In this document: in pieces, positions 34,697 to 42,968 of the stretch
How the letters are laid out: the number at the start of each line of letters is the position of its first letter
Numbering within the stretch: position 1 is the first letter of the stretch
Source: Arthrobacter sp. zg-Y1171
GTDB lineage: Bacteria > Actinomycetota > Actinomycetes > Actinomycetales > Micrococcaceae
DNA length: 64,000 nucleotides
Direction: 5' to 3'
Assembly (NCBI RefSeq): GCF_025244845.1
Contig: NZ_CP104264.1
Coordinates: 3,286,001 to 3,350,000, forward strand
The notes under the pieces: generated by a model
The model's database searches: none
The model's input: the letters and a program-made list of their open reading frames with translations, nothing else
Told to the model about the DNA's origin: nothing
Program-made: the position numbers and the translations under genes

Positions 34697-36016
34697 ATGC
34701 AGGAAAATTCACGCAACATTTCGGCACGGGTCGGCGCCGTCAGCGCCGTAGCCCTTTTGGCAGTCAGCGGCGCATTCATTGCCAGCCCCGCGATGGCCGG
34801 AGAGCTGGACCCGTCGGCACCCGCCTCGCCGCCGGCCACTACGCCGCCGACGACGCCGCCGCCCACCGAGGAACCGACCACGCCGCCGACGACGCCGCCG
34901 GCCACCCAGGAACCCACCGCACCGGCCACGCCGCCGGCCACCCAGGAACCGACCGCACCGGCCACCGAGGCACCCACCGCACCCGCAGTTCTGGCGCCGC
35001 CCACGACCAATCTGGCCGATGGTGATGTCATTAAGACGAGCCACCTCATCAAGGGAACAGCTCCGGGGGCAACCTCCGTGGAATTGTCCATCAATGGAGC
35101 AAAGCCGGACACCATTGCTGTAGCGGCAGACGGCACGTGGAGTATTCTCGCGCCCACCTTCACGGCGGAAGGGGGGGCTACGCTGACCCTTACGATAGTT
35201 GCCATCAACGGCGACACCCGGTCAGAACCCACCACTGTCGTTGTGACCCTTGAAGATGCACCACTGCCGGCACCCGGAGTCACCACCCCGACCCGCGTCG
35301 TGGACTCCCTGAAGGTTCTCACCGGCAACGGCGTGCCGGGAGCCACCGTCACGATCACGATCGCCGGGGACGTAGCAGCACCGATTACCGGAGTTGTCAC
35401 GGTTGGCGAGAACGGTATCTGGGAGCTGGCCCTCGAGACGCCGCTGGGCTACGGAGGGTATGACCTGACCCTCGTGCAGTCGCAGGAGGGCAAGGAAAGC
35501 TCCGAGACAATCACCGACTTCATCGATGTGGTCCCCGCCGCTCCGGTGGTCACCACCCCGGGCGAGGGTGCCGAAGTCCCCGTCAACAAGCTGCCGGCAG
35601 CAATCACCGGCACCGCGGTGCCCGGTGCGGACGTCGAGCTCGTGGTCGACTTCGACCTCGACGGTGAGGCCGATGTGGATGAACTCGCGATCCAGGCAAC
35701 TGTCGCCGATGCCAGTGGCAACTGGTCCGTCCCGCTGACTCCTTTGGCTGAGGGTGCCCACAACATTGTTGCCATCCAGGCCGTCGGGGATGCAATCTCC
35801 GATTTCTCCGACACCAGCTTCACCGTTACGGCTGCAGTTGTTGCTCCGCCCGTCACCGTCAATCCCGTTCCGGCCGGAAACCCGGGAGCCGGCGGACTGC
35901 CCGACACCGGTGCGGCGAACCTGGGCCTGCTGGCCGGAGGCGGAGCAGCCCTGCTCACCGCCGGTGGTGCAGCCCTGCTGTTCAACCGGCGCCGCAACGC
36001 GGCTTCCGAGTCCTAG
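34697..36016 (+). CDS. LPxTG-anchored surface protein with Pro/Thr stalk and Ig-like repeats
   Basis: 439 residues. A signal peptide ends at SPAMA. A low-complexity Thr/Pro/Ala stalk (about 35-95, TPPTTPP and QEPTAPATPP repeats) follows. Three bacterial Ig-like modules come next, each ending in a D/E-x-x-G-x-W-x-x-x-L pattern (ADGTWSI, GENGIWEL, ASGNWSV). LPDTG at about 401, a hydrophobic segment and FNRRR form the sortase signal. It should be covalently attached to peptidoglycan. The ATG at 34697 is favoured because the upstream ATG is out of frame in the paralogue. No enzymatic domain is seen. Confidence 0.88.
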   Translation: MQENSRNISARVGAVSAVALLAVSGAFIASPAMAGELDPSAPASPPATTPPTTPPPTEEPTTPPTTPPATQEPTAPATPPATQEPTAPATEAPTAPAVLAPPTTNLADGDVIKTSHLIKGTAPGATSVELSINGAKPDTIAVAADGTWSILAPTFTAEGGATLTLTIVAINGDTRSEPTTVVVTLEDAPLPAPGVTTPTRVVDSLKVLTGNGVPGATVTITIAGDVAAPITGVVTVGENGIWELALETPLGYGGYDLTLVQSQEGKESSETITDFIDVVPAAPVVTTPGEGAEVPVNKLPAAITGTAVPGADVELVVDFDLDGEADVDELAIQATVADASGNWSVPLTPLAEGAHNIVAIQAVGDAISDFSDTSFTVTAAVVAPPVTVNPVPAGNPGAGGLPDTGAANLGLLAGGGAALLTAGGAALLFNRRRNAASES

Positions 36017-36038
36017 GAATTCCTAAGCAATAGACGAG

Positions 36039-36067
36039 GCGGGCCCCGGCGAATAGCCGGGGCCCGC
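36039..36067 (+). terminator. Terminator after the first LPxTG gene
   Basis: 12-bp stem GCGGGCCCCGGC / GCCGGGGCCCGC with loop GAATA, followed by TTCGCGTTT. It lies 22 bp after the stop, so the paralogue downstream is transcribed from its own promoter. Confidence 0.85.
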
Positions 36068-36138
36068 TTCGCGTTTATGCCCTTTTTCGCGAACGCGGTG
36101 GCGTTAGGCCCGGCATGCAAAGCGCCCATGCACAAGCC

Positions 36139-36167
36139 TTGCCATACCGGGCGGTGGCCGCTATTCT
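36139..36167 (+). promoter_or_regulatory. Promoter of the protease-type LPxTG gene
   Basis: TTGCCA and TATTCT with a 17-bp spacer, matching the promoter before the first LPxTG gene. The predicted leader is about 195 nt and its last 100 nt are conserved with the other leader. Apart from the terminator, promoter and leader, the 353-bp gap 36017-36369 holds nothing else recognisable. Confidence 0.65.
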
Positions 36168-36369
36168 TTCGCGTGTCTGTGATCTCGGTTACCCGGTGCT
36201 TTAATTCCGGCCGGTTGAATTCATTGGCAGGATAACGGCCTTTCAGGGAATCGGCCGGGATCGGTACAAATTCAGTAGTGTCAGTCTCATTACCTCCGCA
36301 ATCTCCAGGTGCCGTACGTGCGCCTGCACGGAAACGCCGGTGGTCGATGTTTTATGGGGGAAAAATTTC

Positions 36370-38745
36370 ATGCAGGAAAGTTCACGCCCGCTCTACGCAC
36401 GGGTAGGCGCCCTTAGCGCCGCTGCCCTTCTGGCGGTGAGCGGCGCATTCATCGCCGGCCCGGCCATGGCTGATACCGGGGACACCCCGCAGCCGACCAC
36501 GACCGAAACACCCGCCGCTGCAATGCAGGGCACCGGAGAACTGGCTCCCGGTCTCGAGGAGGCCCTCCAGCGCGACCTCGGCATGACCGTCGACGAATTC
36601 GTGGCTGCAGGCGACCTCGGCAAGAAGGCCTCGGACAACCTCGAGCGGCTCAAGGCCACTGCGGGCTTCGTCGGCATTGAGGTCCTCGACGGCAGCCTGG
36701 TTATCACCGGCAGCGGCGAAGAACTCCAGGCACTCGCTACCGAACTCGACGCCACAGTCGTTAAGCCTGAGGCCCCGGTTGTGGAGGCTCCCAGCGCAGA
36801 ACCGGCCCCCGCGGCGTCCCCCGCAGTCCAGCCCGCCGAAACCGAAGCAGCCGAGGACAAAGCTCCGGCTGATGTAAAGGCAAAGCGGGCATCGGATCTC
36901 CGGAGCCTCCTGTCCGAATACGCCGCAGCAACGGGCAGTGCGGACAAGCTGCAGTCGGTCAGCGGCAACATTGAGCAGGGGTTTGAACTCAAGGTGGGCG
37001 ATCCCGCAGAAGCGCTGGGTTCCCAGAGGGCCCGCGGCACGACTGCACCTATGACGCCGCAGCAGTTCGACGAGCTGTACTCAAACGTCACGGTCACCTA
37101 CGACCACGGGACCACGTTGAAGTTTGAAGACATTCCGAATGGTTCGGGCTACCTCTTCGCGACCGCCGAAGGTGCCTTTGCCTGCTCCATCGGTTTCGCC
37201 GGGTTCAACGCCGACGGCGAGGCTGCCGCCATCACCGCCGGGCACTGCCCGGACGGAGCATTCCCCGAGACCACTCTCGAACATCATGACTACGACCTGG
37301 GCCTCTTCAGCGCCACCTATGAATTCGGCGGCACCGAGACCGATCCCGGTACCGATATCGGCGTCATCGACGACATCAACCCCGAGCTGACCCTGCTGCC
37401 GGAGACCCTGCAGTGGGAGAACGTTGATGATCTTTCCGCCACCACAGTGAAGGTCACCGGAACCACCTCACCCGTCGTGGGCGCACCGATCTGCAAGTCC
37501 GGCCGGACAACCTTCTGGACCTGCGGCACCATCCTGCAGAGTGATCATCTTGTCAACGTTGAGGGCTCCTGGGTTGAAGGGTTTGAAGCCCAGCTCCAGG
37601 CTGCGCAGGGCGACTCCGGCGGATCCATGATCTCCGGCAACCTGGCCGTAGGCCTCATCAGCGCGGGCGTACCCGGCTCCGGCAAGGTCACGGGCGCCGA
37701 CCTCGACCGTGCCATGCCCGTGCTCTCCGGCTACACCCTCGCCATCCACCTGGACGCACCCGCGCTGACCAGCCCGGCGAACAACGGCACCGTTGACACC
37801 GACGCGGTCATCACCGGCACCGCAACGGGCGCCAAGACCGTGGACCTGACCGTCGACGGCGTCGACTCGACGGTAGAGGTCGCCGCGGACGGCACCTGGT
37901 CCTTCAAGGCACCGACCCTGGTGCCGGCCGACGAAAAGCTCACCATCACTGCGCAGGCCGTCAACGGATACAGCAAGTCCACCGTCAGCAACTTCGAACT
38001 GACGGTCAAGGAAGCTCCCCTGCCGGCCCCGGTCTTCACGACCCCCGCCACGGTGCTGCATTCCATCGAGACCGTTGAAGGCACCGGCGTAGCCGGCGCC
38101 ACCGTGTCCCTGACTGTGCCGGGCGACGCCGAGGAAGAGGAAGTAGCAGCCGCTGCAGTTCTCGATACCGAGGTCGACGACGAAGGCAACTGGGCGGTAA
38201 CCCTCGAGGAACCGCTGACGTACGGCGTCTACAAGCTGTCCGCAGTCCAGGGCGGCATTGCCGGCAAGGAAGACTCGGCGGCAGCGACGCTGAACCTTAC
38301 GGTCGCACCCGACGCTCCGGTGATCACCTCCCCAACTGACGGCCAGGAGTTCGTTGAAGGTTCACTCCCCAACGAAATCACCGGTACCGGCACCGCCGGC
38401 GTCGAGGTGACCGTTGCGGTCGATGACGAGGCCCTCGAGGCCGTAGTCGTGGACGAAGACGGCAACTGGTCTGTTCCGATGGGCGATTTGACCGCGGGCG
38501 ACTACGCAATCACGGCCGTCCAGACCATCAACAGCGCTCCGTCGGCCGACGCCTCCGCGGGCATCACGGTCACCGCAGCTCCGGTTGTGGTGAACCCGGC
38601 TCCGGCCGCCAATCCGGGTGGCGGGCTGCCTGACACCGGCGCCGCCAACCTCGGCCTGCTGGCCGGAGGCGGAGCATCCCTGCTCGCCGCCGGTGCTGCA
38701 GCGCTGATGTACAACAAGCGCCGCCGGGTTTCTGTGGACGCCTAA
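36370..38745 (+). CDS. LPxTG-anchored streptogrisin-type (S1) serine protease
   Basis: 791 residues. A signal peptide ends at GPAMA. A prodomain-like region (about 45-140: LEEALQRDLGMTVDEFVAAG, GSLVITGSGEELQALATEL) and a linker follow. The chymotrypsin-fold domain has His292 (TAGHC), Asp307 or Asp309 (HDYDLGLF) and Ser416 (AQGDSGGSM). C-terminal Ig-like modules (ADGTWSF, DEGNWAV, EDGNWSV) and the sortase signal LPDTG at about 753 with YNKRRR complete it. It should be a protease displayed on the cell wall. It is a paralogue of the preceding gene outside the protease part. Confidence 0.9.
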   Translation: MQESSRPLYARVGALSAAALLAVSGAFIAGPAMADTGDTPQPTTTETPAAAMQGTGELAPGLEEALQRDLGMTVDEFVAAGDLGKKASDNLERLKATAGFVGIEVLDGSLVITGSGEELQALATELDATVVKPEAPVVEAPSAEPAPAASPAVQPAETEAAEDKAPADVKAKRASDLRSLLSEYAAATGSADKLQSVSGNIEQGFELKVGDPAEALGSQRARGTTAPMTPQQFDELYSNVTVTYDHGTTLKFEDIPNGSGYLFATAEGAFACSIGFAGFNADGEAAAITAGHCPDGAFPETTLEHHDYDLGLFSATYEFGGTETDPGTDIGVIDDINPELTLLPETLQWENVDDLSATTVKVTGTTSPVVGAPICKSGRTTFWTCGTILQSDHLVNVEGSWVEGFEAQLQAAQGDSGGSMISGNLAVGLISAGVPGSGKVTGADLDRAMPVLSGYTLAIHLDAPALTSPANNGTVDTDAVITGTATGAKTVDLTVDGVDSTVEVAADGTWSFKAPTLVPADEKLTITAQAVNGYSKSTVSNFELTVKEAPLPAPVFTTPATVLHSIETVEGTGVAGATVSLTVPGDAEEEEVAAAAVLDTEVDDEGNWAVTLEEPLTYGVYKLSAVQGGIAGKEDSAAATLNLTVAPDAPVITSPTDGQEFVEGSLPNEITGTGTAGVEVTVAVDDEALEAVVVDEDGNWSVPMGDLTAGDYAITAVQTINSAPSADASAGITVTAAPVVVNPAPAANPGGGLPDTGAANLGLLAGGGASLLAAGAAALMYNKRRRVSVDA

Positions 38746-38766
38746 CAGCACCAGCGGTACACACTG

Positions 38767-38799
38767 AAGCGGGTCCCTGCCAACGGCCGGGACCCGCTT
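38767..38799 (+). terminator. Terminator after the protease gene
   Basis: 11-bp stem AAGCGGGTCCC / GGGACCCGCTT with an 11-base loop and a short T run, 21 bp after the stop codon. Confidence 0.8.
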
Positions 38800-38833
38800 T
38801 GACTTAAGCTACTGTCACGCACCAGGAGGAATC

Positions 38834-39451
38834 ATGATCCGAAACCGGACGCCGCCGTCGCTCCACCTGCTTTCAGCCCGATCCCTGGCCGGGGTCGCCC
38901 TGGCGACCGTGATCGCCGCAGGCGCGGTTACCGGCTGCGCGCCGCTATCCGCAGACGAAGGCCCGGGCGCCCCGCCGGATTCACCATCCGGCACTGCCAC
39001 GTCACCTACACCAGGATCGGATGCAACCATGACAACGGACGGACCCGCTGCCCAGCTCCTGCTGCTGCACGCGCGCCTCAAGAATGAGCTGGGAGCCGAT
39101 TACGCGGACGGCTGGATTGACCGCGGCGTTCTCCACGTCGCGGTAACCGGTCCGGAGGCCGAGGCCAAGGTGCGCGACGCCGGTGCAGAGCCGGTCCTCG
39201 TGGCGTTCAACGCCGACCAACTGCAGCAGGCCCGCAGCCAAGTGCAGGCCTGGCTCGCGGCCAAGCCCGTTCCGGACCTGGAAGTGCACTCGATCAGCAC
39301 CAGCGGACGCGCCGGCGCGGTGACTGTCCAGGTCCCAGCGGATCAGGTCGCCGCACTGCAATCGGCAGCCGATGAGCAGGCACCGGCCGGGGAAATATCC
39401 ATAATTGTGGAGGAATCAGCGGGAATGGCAACCCCTCTGTCCACAAAGTAG
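38834..39451 (+). CDS. Lipoprotein resembling a free alpha-lytic/streptogrisin prodomain
   Basis: 205 residues with AGGAGG before the ATG. A signal peptide ends in the lipobox VTGC (Cys about 35), followed by a Ser/Pro/Thr linker. The C-terminal 130 residues follow the pattern of the Pro_Al_protease foldase repeat: GWIDRGVLHVAVTGPEAEAK, VRDAGAEPVLVAFNADQL, then VHSISTSGRAGAVTVQVPAD and a final EISIIVEESAG. No protease domain is attached. It directly follows the anchored streptogrisin-type protease, so it might act in trans as chaperone or inhibitor. The homology call is by eye. Confidence 0.65.
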   Translation: MIRNRTPPSLHLLSARSLAGVALATVIAAGAVTGCAPLSADEGPGAPPDSPSGTATSPTPGSDATMTTDGPAAQLLLLHARLKNELGADYADGWIDRGVLHVAVTGPEAEAKVRDAGAEPVLVAFNADQLQQARSQVQAWLAAKPVPDLEVHSISTSGRAGAVTVQVPADQVAALQSAADEQAPAGEISIIVEESAGMATPLSTK

Positions 39452-39548
39452 GGACAAGCTCCGCAAAACCGGCGGTGAAGCCGCCTGCGGGCCTAGGGTT
39501 GTTGGGTCAAGCAGGCGGCACCTCCGTTCTTCCTGTCTGGATGTTCCC

Positions 39549-39878
39549 ATGGAACAAAAGCTGCTCACCCTGCTCAGTCGCCGCACCGCGTGGATTCTCC
39601 TCGCCGTCTGTGCGGCGTTCTGGCTGGTTCTGGCCACCGGATTCCTGGAGGCACCGCTCGGCACCCCGCCCACCCTGATGTTCCTGTGGATGTACTGCAG
39701 TCTTATGCTTGCCCTGGGAAGCGTGCCGGTGGCTGCGGCCGCCGTCGCCGCGTTGGTCCTGCACCGCTCCGTGGACCGGGCCGGCGCCGCAAACGGAGCC
39801 GGTCCCGCCGTGCCGGAGGATGCGGACCGTTCACGGCGCTTATACCTTCTGCTCCACCGAGAGCTCAAGAAGCAGTAA
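39549..39878 (+). CDS. Small two-helix membrane protein
   Basis: About 109 residues with two hydrophobic segments (AWILLAVCAAFWLVLATGFL and LMLALGSVPVAAAAVAALVL) and a charged cytoplasmic tail ending RELKKQ. The family is unknown. The start at 39549 is uncertain, since no clear ribosome site precedes it. It lies 95 bp before the SigF-like gene on the same strand and could share its transcript. Confidence 0.6.
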   Translation: MEQKLLTLLSRRTAWILLAVCAAFWLVLATGFLEAPLGTPPTLMFLWMYCSLMLALGSVPVAAAAVAALVLHRSVDRAGAANGAGPAVPEDADRSRRLYLLLHRELKKQ

Positions 39879-39972
39879 CAAAACAGGTGGTCCGGACTAT
39901 TGATAACCCCTGAGCGCTCTGGTGTCCTGATCAGGCGGTCCAGCAGGGGGCCGGACCTGCTCCTGAAAACCC

Positions 39973-40779
39973 GTGCTGCTCATGAGCGATTTCTCCGGTG
40001 TTCCGTCCTCCCTGCTTCCGTTTGAAAAGGCCCGCCAGGCACGCGGTGACCTGCAGCAGGCGCTGCACAACGAACTTGTCCTCCGGTACCGGGAAATCGC
40101 CGAAACGGCTGCCGCCGCCTACGCGGGGAGAGGGCGCGAGCTGGCGGACCTGCGCCAGGTCGCCTACATGGGCCTGATCAAGGCGGTGCGCCGCTTTGAC
40201 CCTGCCGTCGGCCCGCACTTTCCCGCCTTCGCGGTTCCCACCATTCATGGCGAGCTCAAGCGCTATCTTCGGGATCACTCCTGGGTTGTCCGGCCGCCGA
40301 GGCAGCTCCAGGACCTGCGGACCGCCATCGCCAGGCTGCAACCGGAACTCCTGCAGACACTGGGGCGGGAAGCGTCACTCCGTGAATTGTCCGAGGCATT
40401 GGGAGTTCCCACGAAAGCCGTTTCGGAAGCACTGAACTGCCAGAGCAGCCTTCGCCCGGAATCCCTCGAAGCCTTGGCGGACACCACCGGCGCCGAACAA
40501 TGGGCCGTAGCCGATGGCCGGCTGGAGCGGGCCGAGAACCTTGCCATGCTGCGCCGCGCCGTGCGGGACCTGACGGACCAGGACAAGGAGCTGCTGTTCC
40601 TGCGGTATTTCCACGAGGAATCCCAGCAGGCCATCGGAGAGCGGCTGGGCCTGACCCAGATGCAGGTCTCCCGCGGACTGGCGAGGATCCTGGTGCGGCT
40701 GCAGCATGACCTGCTGGATGCGCCCAAGCCACTCAGCCAAGCAGCGACGCCCGCGGCCAGGGGCAGCGCAACCGCCTGA
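39973..40779 (+). CDS. SigF/SigB-type alternative sigma factor
   Basis: About 268 residues. Region 2 is LVLRYREIAETAAAAYAGRGRELADLRQVAYMGLIKAVRRFDP with AFAVPTIHGELKRYLRDHSW. Region 3 (REASLRELSEALGVPTKAVSEAL) and region 4 (LTDQDKELLFLRYFHEESQQAIGERLGLTQMQVSRGLARIL) complete the group 3 pattern of stress and sporulation-type sigma factors. Usually an RsbW-like anti-sigma gene precedes it; none is present here. The start is GTG 39973 or ATG 39982, both without a strong ribosome site. Confidence 0.9.
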   Translation: MLLMSDFSGVPSSLLPFEKARQARGDLQQALHNELVLRYREIAETAAAAYAGRGRELADLRQVAYMGLIKAVRRFDPAVGPHFPAFAVPTIHGELKRYLRDHSWVVRPPRQLQDLRTAIARLQPELLQTLGREASLRELSEALGVPTKAVSEALNCQSSLRPESLEALADTTGAEQWAVADGRLERAENLAMLRRAVRDLTDQDKELLFLRYFHEESQQAIGERLGLTQMQVSRGLARILVRLQHDLLDAPKPLSQAATPAARGSATA

Positions 40780-40841
40780 ACCGCCGCGCGGCCTGCCCTG
40801 CCCTCCCCGGATACCGCACGGCGCCCTGTTACCGTTCCAGC

Positions 40842-41876
40842 ATGGATCCTGCCGCCGCTCCGGAAACTGCCAGCCCGGAAAATAGAGTCCCGCCAGCCAC
40901 CGTCCCGCCCAAACTGGCCAGGGGCGACCTGCTGCGCGTCATTGCCCCGGCGGCCAGCCGCGCCATGGTGGCCGAACACGATCACAGCGCCCTCATCGAA
41001 CGCCGTTTCGCCGACTTGGGCCTGCGGCTTTCCTACGGCCGCCACGTGGATGAGCGCGACATTTTCGACTCCACATCGGTCGCCTCCCGCGTTGCCGACC
41101 TGCATGACGCGTTTGCGGATCCGGAGGTCAAGGGCATCCTGACCGTCATCGGCGGCTTCAACAGCAACGAGCTGCTCCCCTATCTGGATTGGGACCTGAT
41201 TGCCGCCAATCCGAAGATCCTGTGCGGATATTCCGACATTACGGCGCTGCAGAACGCGATCTTCGCCCACACCGGCCTGGTGACCTATTCCGGTCCGCAC
41301 TGGTCCAGCTTCGGTATGCGGGACCACTTTGACCTAACGCAGCAGTGGTTCGAGGACGCGCTGGTGAACGGCTACCGGATGGAGCTTTCCCCCTCCCCGG
41401 AGTGGACCGACGATGCCTGGTTCCTGGACCAGGACAACCGCAGTCCCCGGCCGGGGACCGGATGGTGGCCCGTGCAGCAGGGCAGCGCCTCCGGCCGAAT
41501 TATCGGAGGAAACCTGTGCACGCTGAACCTCCTGCAGGGGACCGCGCAGATGCCTCCGCTGGCCGGCGCCGTCCTCATGCTGGAGGACGATGCCTCCACC
41601 GATCCCATGACCTTTGCCCGTGACCTCACCTCCCTGCTCCAGCAGCCGGACGCGGAAGATATTCAGGGTCTGGTCATCGGCAGGTTCCAGGCGTCCAGCG
41701 GCATCACGCTGCCGCATCTGCAGGAGATCGCTGCCCAGCCTGCCCTGGCAGGCCTGCCGGTTCTGGCGAACGTGGATTTCGGGCACACCCAGCCGCAGCT
41801 GACCCTGCCGATCGGCGGGCGGGCGGATCTAACGGTGGACGCGTCCGGCGGCCGGCTGCGCCTCAGCGACCGTTAG
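40842..41876 (+). CDS. Peptidase S66 (LD-carboxypeptidase / MccF-like)
   Basis: 344 residues. The nucleophile Ser131 lies in the nucleophile elbow LCGYSDITAL, with GGFNSNELLPYLDW before it and FGHTQPQLTLPIG near the C-terminus carrying the catalytic His. The strong match around NAIFAHTGLVTYSGP places it in the MccF subgroup, which cleaves peptide-nucleotide antibiotics such as microcin C, rather than LdcA. It may give resistance to a Trojan-horse antibiotic or take part in peptidoglycan recycling. There is no signal peptide, so it is cytoplasmic. Confidence 0.9.
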   Translation: MDPAAAPETASPENRVPPATVPPKLARGDLLRVIAPAASRAMVAEHDHSALIERRFADLGLRLSYGRHVDERDIFDSTSVASRVADLHDAFADPEVKGILTVIGGFNSNELLPYLDWDLIAANPKILCGYSDITALQNAIFAHTGLVTYSGPHWSSFGMRDHFDLTQQWFEDALVNGYRMELSPSPEWTDDAWFLDQDNRSPRPGTGWWPVQQGSASGRIIGGNLCTLNLLQGTAQMPPLAGAVLMLEDDASTDPMTFARDLTSLLQQPDAEDIQGLVIGRFQASSGITLPHLQEIAAQPALAGLPVLANVDFGHTQPQLTLPIGGRADLTVDASGGRLRLSDR

Positions 41877-42811
41877 AGCGCCTCGAGCTTATCCACGGCG
41901 GCCAGGACGTCCTCCACTGTGACCGCCAGCAGCGCAGGGTCCGGATCCGTGGCGAAGGTGTCTCCGCGGCGTCGGCTTCCGTCGGTCAGGGCGATGTGCG
42001 GACCCGGCGGCGGACCCCATTCACTGACCGGCGCCGGGCCGAACAGGACCACTGACGGCCGGGCATAGGCCGACGCCAGATGCGCCGCACCGGTATCGGC
42101 CGAGATCACCAGCCGGGATCGGGAAATCACGGCGGCGAACTCGTCCAGCCGGAGCTCACCGGCCACAACGCACTCCGCCCCAAGCCCGGCGGCGGCGGCG
42201 ACGGCGAGCGCCCGCTGCCGCTCGGACCCGCTGCCCGTAAAGAGAATCGGGGAACCGGTGGCGGCGAGTTCACGGGCGACGTCGGCAAACCGGTCCGCGG
42301 GCCAGAGCCGGCTGCCGTAGGCCGCGCCCACATGGATCACTACCGTTTCCGGTGCGTTTTCCGCCGCCGGCGGCGGAGCCAACCGGTAATCCAGCGGATC
42401 CGCCGGGATGCCGTGCCAGGACAGCAGTCCTGCCCACCGCTCGCGTTCGTGGACGCCGTCCTTCCACGGCGGACCGTCCCATCCGGGTCCGGCGTGCCCG
42501 ATCCGGCGACGGGGCTGCAGCGCCTCGATCCTGCTGCAGCTCTCCGGACCGCTGCCGTGCAGGTTCACGGCCACGTCGATTTGTCCGGGTTCGAGCGGAA
42601 TGGGCACATCCAGGCCGTGCAGGGGAAGCAGGTCATCCACGGCGCCGGTGAGCGGCAGGATGGGACGCAGCCACTCCTGCGCGGCATACCGGATACGGTG
42701 CTCCGGATACTCCCGCCGCAGGGCCTTCAGCGCCGGAACTGCAACCAGCAGATCCCCCAGTTTCAAGGCTCGCAGCACCAGCAGTTCGGGACGCTCGGGC
42801 ACCTCGGACAT
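41873..42811 (-). CDS. Glycosyltransferase family 9 (ADP-heptosyltransferase-like)
   Basis: 312 residues. The N-terminal motif LRALKLGDLLVAVPALKAL and the C-terminal VISADTGAAHLASAYARPSVVLFGP match the heptosyltransferase GT-B fold, where the D-T-G-A-A-H region binds ADP-heptose. ADP-heptose is made by enzymes encoded in the divergent operon beginning at 42969. It shares a 4-bp convergent overlap with the S66 peptidase gene. The acceptor is unknown, probably a cell-wall or surface glycan. Confidence 0.88.
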   Translation of the reverse strand: MSEVPERPELLVLRALKLGDLLVAVPALKALRREYPEHRIRYAAQEWLRPILPLTGAVDDLLPLHGLDVPIPLEPGQIDVAVNLHGSGPESCSRIEALQPRRRIGHAGPGWDGPPWKDGVHERERWAGLLSWHGIPADPLDYRLAPPPAAENAPETVVIHVGAAYGSRLWPADRFADVARELAATGSPILFTGSGSERQRALAVAAAAGLGAECVVAGELRLDEFAAVISRSRLVISADTGAAHLASAYARPSVVLFGPAPVSEWGPPPGPHIALTDGSRRRGDTFATDPDPALLAVTVEDVLAAVDKLEAL

Positions 42812-42968
42812 GGGCGCAGTTTCCTTCCGGTCGGGTCAACTCCTGCCAGAACGTCCACATCCTGCCAGAAGATTGTGCCGCGGGATACGCGTGGGGCGGC
42901 TGATCCGGTTGTCGAAGAAGTGGTCCCCGCGGTGTTTAGCTTCCCTTCCGGCGGGGAACAGATGCGGT

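Noticed and set aside
34820-34990. Triplet-rich repeat tract as a possible CRISPR or satellite array
   Set aside because: The repeat is codon-level redundancy encoding Pro, Thr and Ala within a stalk. Units are irregular and in frame, with no spacers.
34709-35044. Arg/Gly-rich minus-strand frame
   Set aside because: It is the antisense of the Thr/Pro repeat stalk, and the repeated codons produce the arginine-glycine repeats.
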